Assembly (NCBI GenBank): GCA_046719465.1
Contig: JBDNCV010000048.1
Location: 1 to 25,396, forward strand
Direction: 5' to 3'
Source of the DNA: JANWYT01 sp046719465
Lineage (GTDB): Bacteria; Chloroflexota; Anaerolineae; Aggregatilineales; Phototrophicaceae
DNA length: 25,396 nt
Below are positions 23,097-25,396 of this stretch, one piece after another. The notes under the pieces are model-generated. The model was given only the letters and a program-made list of their open reading frames with translations. It had not been told where the DNA came from and searched no databases. The first letter of the stretch is position 1, and every line of letters begins with the position of its first letter. The position numbers and the translations under genes are program-made.

Positions 23097-25172
23097 TCAA
23101 CGCCCCGTGGCGATAAAGTCAAGCGCGCGCTGGAGTACCACATCCTCGGTGCTGGCGAAGTTGCTCTCCGTCACTGGAACGCGGATATCGGGCTGAATGC
23201 CCACGCCCTCCACCACGATGTTGCCGTTCGCGTCGAACTTGCGATTCGTCGGCAGCGCAAAACGAATGCCATCCGGCATAAAGGTCGGCGACCAGCCGCC
23301 GCCGATGGCATACGTGCCGTACTGGCCGATCACCGTCGAACGGCCTTCGCGCGTCAGCGCATAGGCGAAGAACTCGCAGGCGCTGGCGCAGCCCGGCCCC
23401 ACAAGCACCGCCACACGCCCGCGATAGGTCGGCGCGTCCTCATCTCTCTTCAGCCGATCCACCCCCAGCGGGCTGATGTAGAACTCGCCGATGGCACGGT
23501 TGAAGCTCTCCGTCGTGTAGAGTTCAATTTCGCGGTCATAAAGCGTGGCCGCGAGCCGGTTGGCGATGAACGAAAAGCCGCCGAGGTTGCTGCGCAGGTC
23601 GATCACGATGCCGGGTGAGCCGATCTGATTGGCCGTCTCAAGGAAGAAGTGCCAGCTTGAGACGATCAGCGCTTCGTTGCCGTCGAAGGTGTTGACCCGC
23701 ACCACGCCAATACGGTTCCGATCAAACGAGAACTCCACGGGTGCGGCAAACTGCGAGGCGTTCAGCGTGCCGTTTTGCAGCGCCTGCCCATACGCCAGCG
23801 AGAAGTTATCCTCAATCACGCTCATGCGGGCGGTCTGTTCTGGCATTCCCGGGTTGCGATAGGTCACAATGGCCGTGGTGTTCAACGGGAAGCGCGCCGC
23901 ATAGGCCACCTGCGCCAGCCGCCGCATCTCATCGTTGCTGAAGGGGCCAGTCGCAGGCCGCACGGTGGGCAGATATTCCTGAATCGGCACGTTGTTGATG
24001 GCGATGATCTCCGCGCCCACGCGAATCCCTGCGCGCTGCGCTGGGCCGTTCTCCAGCACGAAGTTGACGAGGATGCGCCCATCGGTCAGCTCGCGCAGGT
24101 TCATGCCGACGCTGCCCGCCACAGGCTGGCGTCGCGCCTCCGACACCAGCGGTGAGCCATACGCGGCCACATGCCCATCAGGGATGAGAAGCGCCAACTG
24201 ATCAAGCGCGCGGAAGTACGCGAGGCGATCACGGCGCTGCTCTGCATCCACAAACAGCGGGCGCACCTGCGCAGCAATCGCATCCCAATCGATGCCTTTG
24301 TACTCAGTAAACGAATAGCCGACCCGCGCCTTGTCGATCAGCGCATCGAACGCTTCGAGATAATTCATCATCGAAAAATCGTCCAGCACAAGCGAGGCGG
24401 GTTCAATCAGGTCAATCACCTGCTCACGGGCGCGGTTGAAGGTGAAGGGGGTCGTATCAAGGTCGACCACCGAATAGCCCACCGGCAGCGTGACAATCGG
24501 GTCATCGGCGGTGAAGAGCAGCCCGTCGTCGCCAAAGCCAGAGGGGAACCCCTGCCCGGGTTCTGCTGCGAACACAATCAGCTTGCCGCCGATCAGCTCC
24601 CCCATGCGGCGCGGGTCTTCGTCGGCGCGGGCGCTGCTGTAGGCCGTTGACCACGCATAGATCTCTTTTTCGTTCAGGTAGATCTGGCCGAAGCGATCAT
24701 CCCAATAGCCAATCTGGAAGATCTGGACGCCGGGGTCTGGGCGGCCGTTTTGATCAACATCAAGGAATGTGCCGCGCGGCATGGCTGGCAAAGCCAGCTC
24801 GTAGCTCACAGGCGCGCTAGCGAAGAAATTACTCGTAAACAAGGCCAGTACTTGGCTCTCTTTGGAGATCTTGCCCTCAAAATCGCGCGCGACGAAGTTC
24901 ACTTGGTCTTCGAGGATAATCACGGGGCGCATCGAAGCACGTTTGACGTTGATGTTCGTGATCGGCAGCACGCCGCGGATCAGCACGGGGCCGCCCTCGT
25001 CGTTGATCACCGTCGCCGTGAAATCTGCCACAGGGGCTGGGGTCGGGGTCACTTGAATCGGGGGTGGGGTCGGGGTGGGGGTAGGCGTGCCCGGTGGGTC
25101 TTCGGCGATGGCCCACACCGACATCACAAGCAAACCAGCAAGCAATAAAGCCGCAATCAAACGATAACGCAC
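23097..25172 (-). CDS. Secreted S41 peptidase, paralogue with Thr-Pro linker
   Basis: This 691-residue protein is a paralogue of the 18421-20760 product with the same order of parts but no C-terminal beta domain. The signal peptide also contains V-W-A (19-21), with cleavage there or after A23. A Thr/Pro-rich linker (about 26-48) follows. The shared N-terminal domain contains D138-V-D-Q-N-G-R-P-D146, which looks like a calcium-binding loop; the paralogue has lost most of those acids. D-G-H334, a PDZ-like segment (about 352-400), the S41 core P-G-I-V-I-D-L-R-S-N-L-G-G and the nucleophile S597 in G-C-A-S-A-C-E follow. The start is GTG 25172, with ggagag at 25184-25179 spaced 6 nt. It lies about 160 bp downstream of a 5S rRNA gene on the same strand. 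It is probably extracellular and anchored or secreted through the linker. Confidence 0.88.
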   Translation of the reverse strand: MRYRLIAALLLAGLLVMSVWAIAEDPPGTPTPTPTPPPIQVTPTPAPVADFTATVINDEGGPVLIRGVLPITNINVKRASMRPVIILEDQVNFVARDFEGKISKESQVLALFTSNFFASAPVSYELALPAMPRGTFLDVDQNGRPDPGVQIFQIGYWDDRFGQIYLNEKEIYAWSTAYSSARADEDPRRMGELIGGKLIVFAAEPGQGFPSGFGDDGLLFTADDPIVTLPVGYSVVDLDTTPFTFNRAREQVIDLIEPASLVLDDFSMMNYLEAFDALIDKARVGYSFTEYKGIDWDAIAAQVRPLFVDAEQRRDRLAYFRALDQLALLIPDGHVAAYGSPLVSEARRQPVAGSVGMNLRELTDGRILVNFVLENGPAQRAGIRVGAEIIAINNVPIQEYLPTVRPATGPFSNDEMRRLAQVAYAARFPLNTTAIVTYRNPGMPEQTARMSVIEDNFSLAYGQALQNGTLNASQFAAPVEFSFDRNRIGVVRVNTFDGNEALIVSSWHFFLETANQIGSPGIVIDLRSNLGGFSFIANRLAATLYDREIELYTTESFNRAIGEFYISPLGVDRLKRDEDAPTYRGRVAVLVGPGCASACEFFAYALTREGRSTVIGQYGTYAIGGGWSPTFMPDGIRFALPTNRKFDANGNIVVEGVGIQPDIRVPVTESNFASTEDVVLQRALDFIATGR

Positions 25173-25212
25173 AGCGAACTCTCCAAAACTAGCAGCACTT
25201 TGGTTAGTTCAC

Positions 25213-25218
25213 ACTATA
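25213..25218 (-). promoter_or_regulatory. Candidate -10 box upstream of the second S41 gene
   Basis: TATAGT on the - strand (25218-25213) lies about 40 bp before the GTG start, in an A+T-rich stretch. No good -35 hexamer is found at 16-18 bp. The same hexamer lies in front of the NTPase at 337. The assignment is tentative. Confidence 0.3.
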
Positions 25219-25240
25219 ACGTGAAATATGAAATTTTCAT

Positions 25241-25292
25241 GTCTAAAAGCATTGAGGTTCTATGAGGGTAGTCCCAAAAGCGTTGAGACCTC
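25241..25292 (-). repeat. Short direct repeat between 5S rRNA and peptidase gene
   Basis: Two copies of a motif of about 20 bp, imperfectly matched: gtctaaaagcattgaggttc (25241-25260) and a gtcccaaaagcgttgagac copy starting at 25271, 30 bp apart. Read on the - strand both contain CTCAAYGCTTTT. The role is unknown. They may be tandem remnants of the rRNA operon end. Confidence 0.4.
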
Positions 25293-25295
25293 AAC
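25275..25295 (-). terminator. Weak candidate terminator after the rRNA genes
   Basis: On the - strand GTTGA (25295-25291) and TCAAC (25286-25282) form a short stem with a 4-nt loop, followed by GCTTTTGG. The stem is short and not GC-rich, so it would be a poor terminator on its own. I list it because some end signal is expected downstream of the 5S gene and this is the best structure visible. Confidence 0.25.
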
Positions 25296-25334
25296 CAAAA
25301 CCAAACGCGGCAGGGGAATGAGGAGGTGAGATAA

Positions 25335-25396
25335 GGTTGGCAGCGGCCTACTCTCCCACCTCGTGTCCAAGGCAGTACCATCGGCGCTTGTGGGCT
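25335..25396 (-). rRNA. rrf: 5S rRNA, 3' half, cut by the window edge
   Basis: Read on the - strand the last 62 bases contain GCCGATGGTA, then GGTGGGAGAGTAGG and CGCTGCCAACC, the conserved helix IV/V and closing-stem sequence at the 3' end of bacterial 5S rRNA. The 3' end is near 25335. About half of the molecule, including its 5' strand of helix I, lies beyond the window. In most bacteria 5S closes an rRNA operon, so 23S and 16S would be expected further right, though this genome could have split rRNA genes. Confidence 0.92.

Noticed and set aside
25315..25330. Strong ribosome-binding-like aggaggtgag on the + strand near the right edge
   Set aside because: No start codon or open frame follows, and the downstream sequence is the antisense of 5S rRNA.

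Overview
The window is GC-rich and densely coded, and looks like a chromosomal segment from a member of the Chloroflexota (Anaerolineae-like). That placement is an inference from gene content: liv-type transporters interleaved with CoA ligases, a soluble TPR-rich Ser/Thr kinase, large secreted S41 peptidases and a GT39 transferase. No marker gene settles it. Everything from about 350 to 18310 runs on the + strand. Everything from 18421 to the end runs on the - strand. The two halves converge on a short gap holding a strong symmetric hairpin.

Region 1 (1-349) has no convincing gene. It holds several hairpins and a palindromic GC-rich repeat ending in GGGGTGAGG, a motif that recurs at 16131 and 18408.

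Region 2 (350-9292) is a signalling and proteostasis cluster: a tail-anchored STAND/AAA-like NTPase with an altered P-loop; a ClpC/ClpA-type double-ring unfoldase with no middle domain and no aromatic residue in its first pore loop; a 1351-residue soluble Ser/Thr kinase with about 22 TPRs; a small FHA protein; and a monoacylglycerol-lipase-like hydrolase. Clp-kinase and kinase-FHA overlap by ATGA, so these three are probably translated together. A plausible reading is that the kinase phosphorylates threonines, the FHA protein reads them, and the TPR superhelix and Clp unfoldase act on the marked partners. The TPR domain is seven tandem copies of a 102-residue block of three distinct TPRs.

Region 3 (9390-18310) is a branched-chain-amino-acid-type (HAAT) ABC importer with all five parts (ATPase LivG-like, permeases LivH- and LivM-like, binding protein, ATPase LivF-like). 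It is interleaved with a long-chain acyl-CoA-synthetase-like enzyme and followed by a PaaK-like protein that has lost its recognisable ATP-binding loop. The layout suggests uptake of a carboxylic acid (fatty, aromatic or similar) coupled to CoA activation. Hairpins between genes may set expression ratios.

Region 4 (18421-25396, - strand) holds two paralogous secreted S41 peptidases flanking a GT39-type membrane glycosyltransferase. At the right edge is the 3' half of a 5S rRNA gene on the - strand, so the peptidase at 23097-25172 lies just downstream of an rRNA operon.

The two observations I rate highest are the three-TPR higher-order repeat in the kinase and the coupled Clp / TPR-kinase / FHA / STAND module. 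The degenerate PaaK-like protein and the altered Clp pore loop come next.
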